Shown in pieces: positions 1 to 5,095 of a DNA stretch of 5,325 bases; position 1 is the first letter of the stretch, and each line of letters opens with the position of its first letter. The translations under genes were made by a program, and so were the position numbers. The stretch covers positions 1-5,325 of the forward strand of contig JANQHA010000287.1 of assembly GCA_028282865.1 (NCBI GenBank). Reading direction: 5' to 3'. The DNA comes from Oligoflexales bacterium (GTDB lineage: Bacteria > Bdellovibrionota_B > Oligoflexia > Oligoflexales > CACXFL01). Below the pieces are notes generated by a model. The model searched no databases, was not told the origin of the DNA, and saw only the letters and a program-made list of their open reading frames with translations.

Positions 1-577
1 CTCTGCTAGCTACACGGCCTCTAAAAGCAAGCATTATAAAGGCAACCAAAAGTCTGCCCTGTCAGAAGACTACACCTCACCGACCGTAGCGGCCTACGAC
101 CCTGAAAAGATTTTTCTAGGGATTGGATATAACTATGGTCAGTACCAAATATCATTGCATGCCAACTACAATCGTTGGTCTCAAGGTAACTCAGTTTTTC
201 AAGAAGGAGTCACATCTCAAAATGCTAAGTCTGATCTAGTGGATACAGTCGATAGGGCTATTCAGCTAGGTTACACAATATATAACGATATTGAGCTACT
301 GATGTCTTACGCCTACAAACCGAGCCCTTGGGGTGATGGTTTTTATAACGGTCAAGCTGATCAGTATAAAATTGGAGCCGACTTTGGCAGTGCAAATAAT
401 GTCACGAGCAAAGCACTATCATTTGGCGCTAACTTTCCTGTAAGCAGTCGCCTAACTGTTAAATCTAATGTTTATCGTAGCTTCGGAGCACGTGAAGTTA
501 AGTCCAGTGGTGACCGCCCAGGATACTACCAAAGTGAGATCGTCTTACTTAACCTAGCAGCAATAGGAAAATTCTAA
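1..577 (+). CDS. Outer-membrane beta-barrel protein, FadL/OMPP1-like, C-terminal part (5' end outside window)
   Basis: The frame is open from base 2 to a TAA at 575-577, giving 191 residues with no convincing start; the in-frame TTG at 155 is internal, because coding sequence continues upstream of it. The protein shows alternating polar and hydrophobic stretches with many aromatics (for example GIGYNYGQYQISLHANY), as expected of amphipathic transmembrane beta-strands separated by polar loops. The last residue is phenylalanine, the usual C-terminal signal of outer-membrane barrels recognised by the BAM complex. A YAYKPSPWGDG segment followed by a strand, then a Gly-rich loop and a final strand, recalls the end of FadL/OMPP1 hydrophobic-compound transporters. 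That family call rests on memory of the pattern and is moderate at best; another porin family is possible. It converges on the minus-strand operon with 4 bases between stops, and no separate terminator is visible. Confidence 0.75.
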   Translation, partial: SASYTASKSKHYKGNQKSALSEDYTSPTVAAYDPEKIFLGIGYNYGQYQISLHANYNRWSQGNSVFQEGVTSQNAKSDLVDTVDRAIQLGYTIYNDIELLMSYAYKPSPWGDGFYNGQADQYKIGADFGSANNVTSKALSFGANFPVSSRLTVKSNVYRSFGAREVKSSGDRPGYYQSEIVLLNLAAIGKF

Positions 578-581
578 GGGA

Positions 582-1118
582 TTACTTTATTTGCAACTGA
601 TCTCTAGCCTTAAACTCCATTAGCAAGCTAATATTCTGTAGCCGATCTCTTTGCAATTCGCAGGTTAAACCTAAGTCGTACGCATTGCTAGTTTGGTGGC
701 TCACAATGATAAAACCAATATCACTCTTTTGCTTTTTGCTTAAAGCTTTATAATCTTTGTAGCGCTTCTCAGACAGAATAAAATAAGCTATCTCGTGAGT
801 GCCGGAATTTTTTTTCTTAAATAGATTACTAAAACTAAACCACTGGGATGATTTTGTTTCTGCCTTAACTTCCACTCTGTTAATACTTACCTTTAAAATA
901 CGGTAAGGACTCTTAGAAGAGTCTGTTTCTTTACCACAAAAATACGCCTCGTCCGCGATCGTTTCATCAGAGAAAAAAATATCATTTGGATCTTCAGCCG
1001 TAAGTGAGATACCTCCGTCTTTAGTATAGGCCTGCTCAACTTTACTTAAGTCGCTAACACTATTGCCACTATACTGACGGCAGCCAGCAAGCAAGATTAA
1101 TAACAGGAATAACTTCAT
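582..1118 (-). CDS. Small putative lipoprotein of unknown function
   Basis: This encodes 178 residues. I do not recognise the family. The N-terminus is a short signal peptide (MKLFLLLILL) with a lipobox L10-A11-G12-C13, so lipidation at Cys13 and anchoring in the envelope are likely. The mature part is polar, with a basic stretch near 100-103 (FKKK) and two further cysteines (Cys61, Cys153) that could form a disulfide after export. The ATG at 1116-1118 is supported by an excellent Shine-Dalgarno AGGGAGG (complement of 1124-1130, 5-base spacer). It is the last gene of the operon, 17 bases after the TGA that ends the extended frame of the phosphatase gene, so it is probably co-transcribed. Because that upstream gene now stops early, at 1364, ribosomes would leave the mRNA about 246 bases before this start. 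An A8 run in the coding strand (808-815) encodes part of the lysine cluster. Confidence 0.85.
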   Translation of the reverse strand: MKLFLLLILLAGCRQYSGNSVSDLSKVEQAYTKDGGISLTAEDPNDIFFSDETIADEAYFCGKETDSSKSPYRILKVSINRVEVKAETKSSQWFSFSNLFKKKNSGTHEIAYFILSEKRYKDYKALSKKQKSDIGFIIVSHQTSNAYDLGLTCELQRDRLQNISLLMEFKARDQLQIK

Positions 1119-1130
1119 AACATCCTCCCT
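1119..1130 (-). promoter_or_regulatory. Strong ribosome binding site of the terminal lipoprotein gene
   Basis: The minus strand reads AGGGAGGATGTT directly before the ATG, a near-perfect Shine-Dalgarno. The ATG inside this string is out of frame with the lipoprotein gene. The site makes the lipoprotein gene able to initiate independently of the interrupted upstream gene. Confidence 0.7.
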
Positions 1131-1135
1131 TTATC

Positions 1136-1363
1136 TCAGAGCCACTTATCATCATCGGCTGTGACAGGGACACAACCATTGGAGCTACCTTTCTCCCACT
1201 TGCAGTGATAGATATGATCCTCAAAACGAATTGGTTTCTGAAATACACCGTCCCTAAAGTCCCAAACATCAGTATCAAAAAAATACATATTTAACTCGGT
1301 GGAGTTGACGTCGATTACTGCAAAACCGTGTGCTGACTTTGCATAGCGTTGGATATAACTTTC
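1136..1363 (-). pseudogene. In-frame remnant: C-terminal 75 codons of the phosphatase gene beyond its TAA
   Basis: Reading on in the same frame after the TAA at 1364-1366 gives 75 sense codons, beginning ESYIQRYAKSAHGF and ending DDDKWL, then TGA at 1136-1138. The stretch contains an HGFAVIDVNSTELNMYFFD segment. From memory this matches the [20 protein letters not shown] region that closes the catalytic domain of mammalian tartrate-resistant (purple) acid phosphatase: hydrophobic strand, turn, strand. It has no good ribosome binding site or start of its own; the only ATG, at 1286-1288, is mid-strand. It is therefore best read as the severed end of the upstream gene rather than as a separate gene. 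With it the protein would be 432 residues, counting the stop as one residue. The TGA falls 17 bases before the next gene, the same spacing seen between the two genes upstream, which fits the original gene end. Confidence 0.8.
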
Positions 1364-1366
1364 TTA
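1364..1366 (-). other. Premature or recoded in-frame TAA stop
   Basis: The codon context on the minus strand is GCG CTT GCT TAA GAA AGT. A single C-to-T change from CAA (Gln) would create this stop, and several other one-base changes would also do so. TAA also ends the barrel, CotH-like, FolA and terminal lipoprotein genes here, so a general reassignment of TAA in this organism is excluded. Confidence 0.8.
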
Positions 1367-2434
1367 AGCAAGCGCCGGATCGCCCGTTTGGACTTCGCCC
1401 GGAGATAAAGTGACGTCCCTCACTTTGGTGCCACCAGCTCCCTGCACCACCGCATCAAATAGATTACTATGAATGTGTTCTTGGTGATGGTCATGCCCTG
1501 ATAAGAACAGATGGAAGGAGCATTCATTCCATATATCTGTAAGGGTTTCTGCCATAAATTCGTCAGAGCCGTGACTGCCGCTCGAGTGACTTGGATGATG
1601 GGCAAAGAGGATTTTCCACCCTTCTGCTTGACAGATTTGGCTCTTTATAGCCGCTACTTGCTCAAAAGTGGTGGCGTTGGCTCGCTCGAGCCCAATGATG
1701 GCATTAGAGTCAAGTCCATAGATATTTAGCCAAGACGGAAGGTCAGGCACCGCATAATGTCGGTCCAGCATCCTCCAGCGATCACTAAACCAAGAGTACT
1801 CTATCTGGGCTAAGACGCTGCCCTGATAATCATGGTTTCCAGGAACAAGGTAAAAATCAAATTCACCGAAACCTTGGTACATATCCTCAAACTTACTGTC
1901 AAACGCACCATCCCAGACATCCTCAACTCCCGAAGGGTAAATCAAATCACCAGATACGATGGCAAAGTCACATGCGTTGGGATCGTTTGGGTGGAGCTTG
2001 CGAGACGGGCAAACTTCCGTCATTGCGTAACCGACCTCTGCCTGACCGTACCCTTTGCCAGGGTTTTGACCAGAACCAGCATCCGCAAAAACCAACATTC
2101 TGATCGACTCCCGGTCCTTTCTTTCAGGTTTGCTAAGATCTCGACAAAGCCTAATTTTGCGCTTTTGATTGGGGAAAGACGCGGTTTTAGCGCCAAAAGT
2201 TTGATTGTTACATGACTCTGATCCGGCATCGACAAACGAAGCTAAGCGTTCACAGTTAGTGACCAGCTCCTGACCGTTTTCATCTTCCATCTCACAGTAG
2301 CGACCAGAATAGATCTGAAAGACACTTTGATTGTGAGTATTAATCAAACCATCATTGGATATTTTTTCATAGGCTTCGCATGCGATAAAAACTAAGCCTA
2401 CAAGGCAAACTACTGAAAAAACATAACGCTTCAT
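1364..2434 (-). CDS. Purple-acid-phosphatase-like metallophosphoesterase lipoprotein, C-terminus cut by in-frame TAA
   Basis: The product is 356 residues with a calcineurin-like phosphoesterase fold. Metal-site motifs appear in the expected order: ADAG (Asp118), SGDLIYPSG (Asp163, Tyr166), GNHD (Asn200, His201), AHHPSHSSGSHG (His279, His288) and GHDH (His314, His316). The GDxxY form and the later VVQGAGG are typical of the ACP5/purple acid phosphatase branch, which hydrolyses phosphomonoesters at a two-metal centre. All expected metal ligands are present. The N-terminus is a signal peptide ending FIAC (Cys19), a slightly unusual lipobox with Phe at -3, so it is probably a periplasm-facing lipoprotein. 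Residues 35-100 hold several cysteines. The ATG start has an AGGGAG site (complement of 2441-2446, 6-base spacer), 17 bases after the CotH-like gene. The TAA at 1364-1366 is probably not the original end, since 75 in-frame codons follow with family-like sequence. Whether the truncated protein folds is uncertain; substrate unknown. Confidence 0.88.
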   Translation of the reverse strand: MKRYVFSVVCLVGLVFIACEAYEKISNDGLINTHNQSVFQIYSGRYCEMEDENGQELVTNCERLASFVDAGSESCNNQTFGAKTASFPNQKRKIRLCRDLSKPERKDRESIRMLVFADAGSGQNPGKGYGQAEVGYAMTEVCPSRKLHPNDPNACDFAIVSGDLIYPSGVEDVWDGAFDSKFEDMYQGFGEFDFYLVPGNHDYQGSVLAQIEYSWFSDRWRMLDRHYAVPDLPSWLNIYGLDSNAIIGLERANATTFEQVAAIKSQICQAEGWKILFAHHPSHSSGSHGSDEFMAETLTDIWNECSFHLFLSGHDHHQEHIHSNLFDAVVQGAGGTKVRDVTLSPGEVQTGDPALA

Positions 2435-2451
2435 AAAAAACTCCCTGTTTT

Positions 2452-3594
2452 TTATTTACTGCCAATAAGCTCCTCTAAATCAGCTTCGATTGCCGCGTGC
2501 CATTCCTTAATAGCCGCAATCAGCATATCCCTTTGCCCCGATAAAGTCCGATTATTCGCTGTTAGCACTCTATCATGATTGTAAGCCTCAAGAATAGTAT
2601 CAAATTCACCGTTAACATAAGTAACAAAAGTGTCAGTAGGCAATGTTTCTTTGATAAACTGTCGAAAAACCTCTAGATAACGGCTACGGTAGGCCTCGTT
2701 AGCAAAAACCCAATTCGCTAAAGTCCAATCGGCCCAAATAGTCTCGTTTGGCTTATATTCCATGCCTTCTTCACGCTCGAACAAATGGTCTAGGTCCCAG
2801 GGTATAAAGCGAAATTTATTGACTTCATGGCTGCGGTAAAGAAAGAAATTATTCTTAAAGGCATCCCAATTATGCAGGTAAATAGACGCTACCATATATT
2901 TAAAGTACTGCTCGACATCAAGCAATTCGGCAATTTTCTGCTCACTTTCACTATCTCTCGGACTGTTTAGAAGCTCAATAAGCCGAGTCAAATCAACCGC
3001 CTGTTTGGGGCCTTGTTTTATTTTAAAACCATTTTTAATGTCTCGAAGCTGCTCCTTACCGAAAGTGGCGTTTCCTAGGGTAGCCTTGTACATGGTGTCG
3101 ACCATTTCACCTCGCACGGAAACAAATTCATTATCAACATACTCGATTAACGCATATAAACCCTGATAAGTCCCATTTAGATAGACTGCTGCATGCTCCA
3201 CCTTAGAGCTTGGTAAGCCAGCCTTTTCATAGACATAAAAGCCTATCTTGGCTCTCACTCCGGAATAGTCGGCACCTAAGGCATTGAGTCGGTAGCTAGA
3301 ACGGGACTGGTACTTCTGGCCATTTTTGAACTCTATTTGATACTGTTTCTTAAAGTTATACAAAGTGGATTTACCTGCATAAGCCAAGTTAGCACGAAAT
3401 TCTCTACCGTTGATTTTTACGGTTCCGGGCGAAGGGTTTTTAGTCGCAATACTACTGTTTAATTGCCCCAAAGCCTCTGAAGAAAGCTCAAGCTCAATTA
3501 AGGTGATCCCATAAGACTGCGGCTTATCCTTAAATTTAAGACAACCACTTAAGAAAAATACCAGAATCAACAAGTTGTAATAATTAAGTTTCAC
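2452..3594 (-). CDS. CotH-family (protein kinase-like) lipoprotein
   Basis: The product is 380 residues. Its signal peptide has a clear lipobox L15-S16-G17-C18, predicting an envelope lipoprotein. The CotH signature follows: a substrate-like early region (YQIEF, YRLNALGADYSG at about 101-112), NGTYQGLYALIEYVDNEFV (140-158), YKATLGN (169-175), HNWDAFKNNFFLYR (241-254) and IPWDLDHLF (264-272). Asp244 and Asp267/Asp269 sit where this family keeps its catalytic and metal-binding acids. CotH proteins were first known as spore-coat components of Bacillus with atypical kinase activity; homologues are common in non-spore-formers, where their targets are mostly unknown. The start is GTG at 3592-3594: a TAG lies two codons upstream in frame, and any later start would cut the signal peptide. 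It overlaps folA by 11 bases and has no clear Shine-Dalgarno, so translation is probably coupled to folA. The C-terminal third (about 275-380) is less typical of the family. Confidence 0.9.
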   Translation of the reverse strand: MKLNYYNLLILVFFLSGCLKFKDKPQSYGITLIELELSSEALGQLNSSIATKNPSPGTVKINGREFRANLAYAGKSTLYNFKKQYQIEFKNGQKYQSRSSYRLNALGADYSGVRAKIGFYVYEKAGLPSSKVEHAAVYLNGTYQGLYALIEYVDNEFVSVRGEMVDTMYKATLGNATFGKEQLRDIKNGFKIKQGPKQAVDLTRLIELLNSPRDSESEQKIAELLDVEQYFKYMVASIYLHNWDAFKNNFFLYRSHEVNKFRFIPWDLDHLFEREEGMEYKPNETIWADWTLANWVFANEAYRSRYLEVFRQFIKETLPTDTFVTYVNGEFDTILEAYNHDRVLTANNRTLSGQRDMLIAAIKEWHAAIEADLEELIGSK

Positions 3595-4075
3595 GATCTA
3601 ATGTTATAAAAGAAAAGCCTGGAGAACCACTAAAATCCTCCCTTTTGCTCTCTTTGAAGGCCCTAATTTCGCCTAGAGGGTAATCAGTATCACCTTCTAG
3701 TGCTTCATCAATCAAAGTGAGGTAGATCCGACTGACCAAGCCTATAGATTGCCGGTAGATCTCCCCTCCTCCGATGATAAAAACTTCGTTACCCCACTGC
3801 TCAGAAACCTCAGCACTTTTGTGCAGAGCTTCCTCGATACTAGTTACCAAGTAAGCCCCATCTGCGGAAAAATCTTTTTGCCTAGTTATCACAATATTAA
3901 ACCTACCAGGCAAAGGACGGCCGATAGATTCATAGGTTTTTCGGCCCATAATAATACAGGAGCCCATAGTAATTTTTTTGAATCTTTTGAGATCCTCGGA
4001 AAGATGCCAGGGCATTTTGCCTTCAAAGCCGATGACCCCATTATTTGCCGCAGCGACAATATGAGATACAATCAC
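3584..4075 (-). CDS. folA: Dihydrofolate reductase
   Basis: This cytoplasmic enzyme reduces 7,8-dihydrofolate to tetrahydrofolate with NADPH and is the target of trimethoprim. At 163 residues it has the normal length. Visible signatures are NNGVIG (11-16), MPWHLSEDL with the catalytic acid Asp28 (Asp27 of E. coli), the NADPH-binding GRKTYESIG (44-52), PLPGR with Arg58, IIGGGEIY (100-107) and YLTLID with Thr120. It is the natural partner of ThyA, whose reaction produces dihydrofolate. The start is GTG at 4073-4075, overlapping the thyA stop as GTGA (4 bases), with GAGGT (complement of 4082-4086) 6 bases upstream inside the end of thyA; this arrangement indicates translational coupling. Its own 3' end contains the GTG start of the CotH-like gene. 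All key residues are present, so it should be active. Confidence 0.97.
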   Translation of the reverse strand: MIVSHIVAAANNGVIGFEGKMPWHLSEDLKRFKKITMGSCIIMGRKTYESIGRPLPGRFNIVITRQKDFSADGAYLVTSIEEALHKSAEVSEQWGNEVFIIGGGEIYRQSIGLVSRIYLTLIDEALEGDTDYPLGEIRAFKESKREDFSGSPGFSFITLDRET

Positions 4076-4866
4076 ACGGCTACCTCAGCTTTTATGTGTG
4101 GGTGGGGGTCGTAGTTTTTTAGCTGGAAATCCTCATAAGCAAAGTCATTTAAGTCGTTTACTTCGGGGTTGATTTCTAAAGTAGGAAGCGCTTTGGGCTC
4201 GCGGCTGAGTTGTAACCGGGCTTGATCTAGATGGTTACTATATAGATGAGCATCTCCTAAGGTATGAATGAACTCTCCGGGCTGAAGCTTAGTCACCTGA
4301 GCAATCATCATTGTCAGTAAAGCATAGCTAGCAATGTTAAAGGGAACTCCCAAAAAAACATCGGCGCTGCGCTGATAAAGTTGACAGGACAACTTCCCTC
4401 GGGCCACATAAAACTGAAAAAAAGCATGACATGGTGGTAAAGCCATTTGATTGACATCAGCTGGGTTGAATGCCACCACTAAATGCCTTCTTGAATAGGG
4501 GTTCTGAGTCAACGACGTTACCACCTGGTCGATCTGATCAATAGTTTGACCGTCAGGACACTGCCAACTACGCCACTGCTTGCCGTACACAGGACCTAAA
4601 TCACCATTTTCATCAGCCCATTCGTTCCAAATTGATACGCCATTGTCATTCAAGTACTTAACGTTGGTGTCACCCTTTAGAAACCATAACAGCTCATGAA
4701 CGATCGACCGTAAGTGGCATTTTTTGGTCGTAACTAATGGAAACCCTTCCGCTAAGTCAAAGCGCATTTGATGTCCGAACACACTCAGAGTGCCGGTGCC
4801 GGTGCGATCCTCCCGATCCACTCCGTGATCTAAGATATGCTGCATTAGGTCTAAGTATTGCCTCAA
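4072..4866 (-). CDS. thyA: Thymidylate synthase
   Basis: ThyA methylates dUMP to dTMP using methylenetetrahydrofolate and releases dihydrofolate. The product is 264 residues, the same length as E. coli ThyA, and collinear with it. The nucleophile Cys146 lies in [11 protein letters not shown]. The phosphate-binding Arg21, Arg126, Arg127 and Arg166 are present, as are Glu58, Trp80, Asp169, Asn177, His207 and Tyr209. Residue 168 is Ala where E. coli has Cys, and residue 81 is Asn rather than Asp; neither should abolish activity. The start is TTG at 4864-4866. It aligns with the E. coli Met1 (MKQYL there, MRQYL here), and a TAG lies five codons upstream in frame with no better start between. GAGG (complement of 4876-4879) lies 9 bases upstream. 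It is the first gene of the operon and overlaps folA by 4 bases. Confidence 0.98.
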   Translation of the reverse strand: MRQYLDLMQHILDHGVDREDRTGTGTLSVFGHQMRFDLAEGFPLVTTKKCHLRSIVHELLWFLKGDTNVKYLNDNGVSIWNEWADENGDLGPVYGKQWRSWQCPDGQTIDQIDQVVTSLTQNPYSRRHLVVAFNPADVNQMALPPCHAFFQFYVARGKLSCQLYQRSADVFLGVPFNIASYALLTMMIAQVTKLQPGEFIHTLGDAHLYSNHLDQARLQLSREPKALPTLEINPEVNDLNDFAYEDFQLKNYDPHPHIKAEVAV

Positions 4867-4896
4867 GCTACCAATCCTCTAGGTGGTGACTGGTAC

Positions 4897-4925
4897 ATGT
4901 TAAACAGATGGTTATTAGGAGGCAA
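4897..4925 (-). promoter_or_regulatory. Candidate sigma70 promoter for the thyA operon
   Basis: On the minus strand, TTGCCT (4920-4925; 4 of 6 to TTGACA) is followed after exactly 17 bases by TAACAT (4897-4902; 4 of 6 to TATAAT). Transcription would begin near 4890, leaving a short leader of about 25 bases that includes the GAGG ribosome site. Spacing and position are good, but the hexamers are only fair and other pairings in this AT-rich region cannot be excluded. Confidence 0.4.
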
Positions 4926-4956
4926 GTGAGAAAGAATGATTTAATGGTTATGGTTA
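4908..4956 (+). repeat. Three copies of the heptamer ATGGTTA
   Basis: Exact copies start at 4908, 4944 and 4950, the last two overlapping by one base. The first lies within the candidate thyA promoter spacer and the others lie upstream of it. They could be binding sites for a regulator of the operon, but such a short word can recur by chance in AT-rich DNA. Confidence 0.3.
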
Positions 4957-4968
4957 GTTATATCTAAC
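4953..4968. promoter_or_regulatory. Near-palindromic dyad, candidate operator
   Basis: GTTAGTTATATCTAAC has arms GTTAG and CTAAC around a centre whose inner TATA is also symmetric, so 14 of 16 positions match the dyad. It lies between the two divergent promoters, upstream of both -35 elements, a usual place for a shared regulator. No named regulator motif was recognised. Confidence 0.4.
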
Positions 4969-4992
4969 AACTGGCCAAGCCCTGATTGCAAC

Positions 4993-5019
4993 TTGACAGA
5001 GTTTGTCAGGGGTTATAAA
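4993..5019 (+). promoter_or_regulatory. Candidate sigma70 promoter for the rightmost gene, overlapped by an inverted repeat
   Basis: A perfect -35 TTGACA (4993-4998) is followed by TATAAA (5014-5019; 5 of 6). The spacer is 15 bases, shorter than the ideal 17, which could make it weak or activator-dependent. An inverted repeat TGACA-N5-TGTCA (4994-5008) covers most of the -35 and the spacer, so a dimeric protein bound there could block polymerase. The start would be near 5026, leaving a leader of about 70 bases before the ATG at 5096. Confidence 0.55.
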
Positions 5020-5034
5020 GACCCGGTATCTTTT

Positions 5035-5070
5035 GGGGTGCCGCCGTACATAGGCACTTCTTTTCTTTTT
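5035..5070 (+). terminator. Terminator-like hairpin with T-rich tail in the 5' leader, possible attenuator
   Basis: GTGCC (5038-5042) pairs with GGCAC (5053-5057) across a 10-base loop. The stem can extend outward by two G-U pairs and one G-C pair (5035-5037 with 5058-5060), giving 8 pairs. It runs into a T-rich stretch (5058-5070, interrupted by C at 5060 and 5065). That is the form of an intrinsic terminator, placed between the candidate promoter and the ribosome binding site of the plus-strand gene. There is no plus-strand gene just upstream for it to terminate, so a leader attenuator or mRNA-stabilising hairpin is more likely. The broken T-run makes it a weak terminator. Confidence 0.35.
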
Positions 5071-5083
5071 AAAAATTTTAGGC

Positions 5084-5088
5084 AGGAG
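5084..5088 (+). promoter_or_regulatory. Ribosome binding site AGGAG fixing the ATG at 5096
   Basis: AGGAG ends 7 bases before the ATG at 5096. An in-frame GTG at 5090-5092 is only one base from the site and is therefore disfavoured as the start. Confidence 0.7.
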
Positions 5089-5095
5089 AGTGAGT

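Larger units (their letters stand above)
4867..5095. promoter_or_regulatory. Divergent intergenic control region between thyA and the exported-protein gene
   Basis: This 229-base non-coding stretch separates two genes transcribed away from each other. It holds a candidate promoter for each direction, an AT-rich dyad in the middle, three copies of ATGGTTA and a leader hairpin with a T-rich tail before the plus-strand gene. These are listed separately. No RNA gene or riboswitch class could be recognised in it. Confidence 0.7.

Noticed and set aside
619..632. ATTAGCAAGCTAAT as a terminator for the barrel gene
   Set aside because: The loop would be only two bases, the stem is AT-rich and no T-run follows.
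1069..1278. Minus-strand open frame of 69 codons between the phosphatase and the terminal lipoprotein
   Set aside because: It is in another frame over the phosphatase tail and the lipoprotein start, has no ribosome binding site or recognisable sequence, and conflicts with the family-like tail reading.
1364..1366. Genetic-code change reading TAA as an amino acid
   Set aside because: Four other genes in the window end in TAA at family-appropriate or context-appropriate places, so TAA is a normal stop here; only this single codon is anomalous.
1340..1380. Frameshift as the cause of the shortened phosphatase
   Set aside because: Codon-by-codon reading shows the tail in exactly the same frame as the upstream part, so one stop codon explains it without an indel.
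1832..2215. Plus-strand open frame of 127 codons
   Set aside because: It lies antisense to the phosphatase motifs GDLIYPSG and GNHD, which are clearly coding on the minus strand. It has no ribosome binding site or family signature.
2435..2451. Separate promoter or terminator between the CotH-like and phosphatase genes
   Set aside because: The gap is only 17 bases and is accounted for by the AGGGAG ribosome site.
3749..4114. Plus-strand open frame of 121 codons opposite folA
   Set aside because: It is the antisense shadow of a well-supported dihydrofolate reductase gene, with no signal of its own.
5020..5095. Known riboswitch in the leader of the 5096 gene
   Set aside because: No conserved core of a riboswitch class that I can recall is present; only a simple hairpin is visible.
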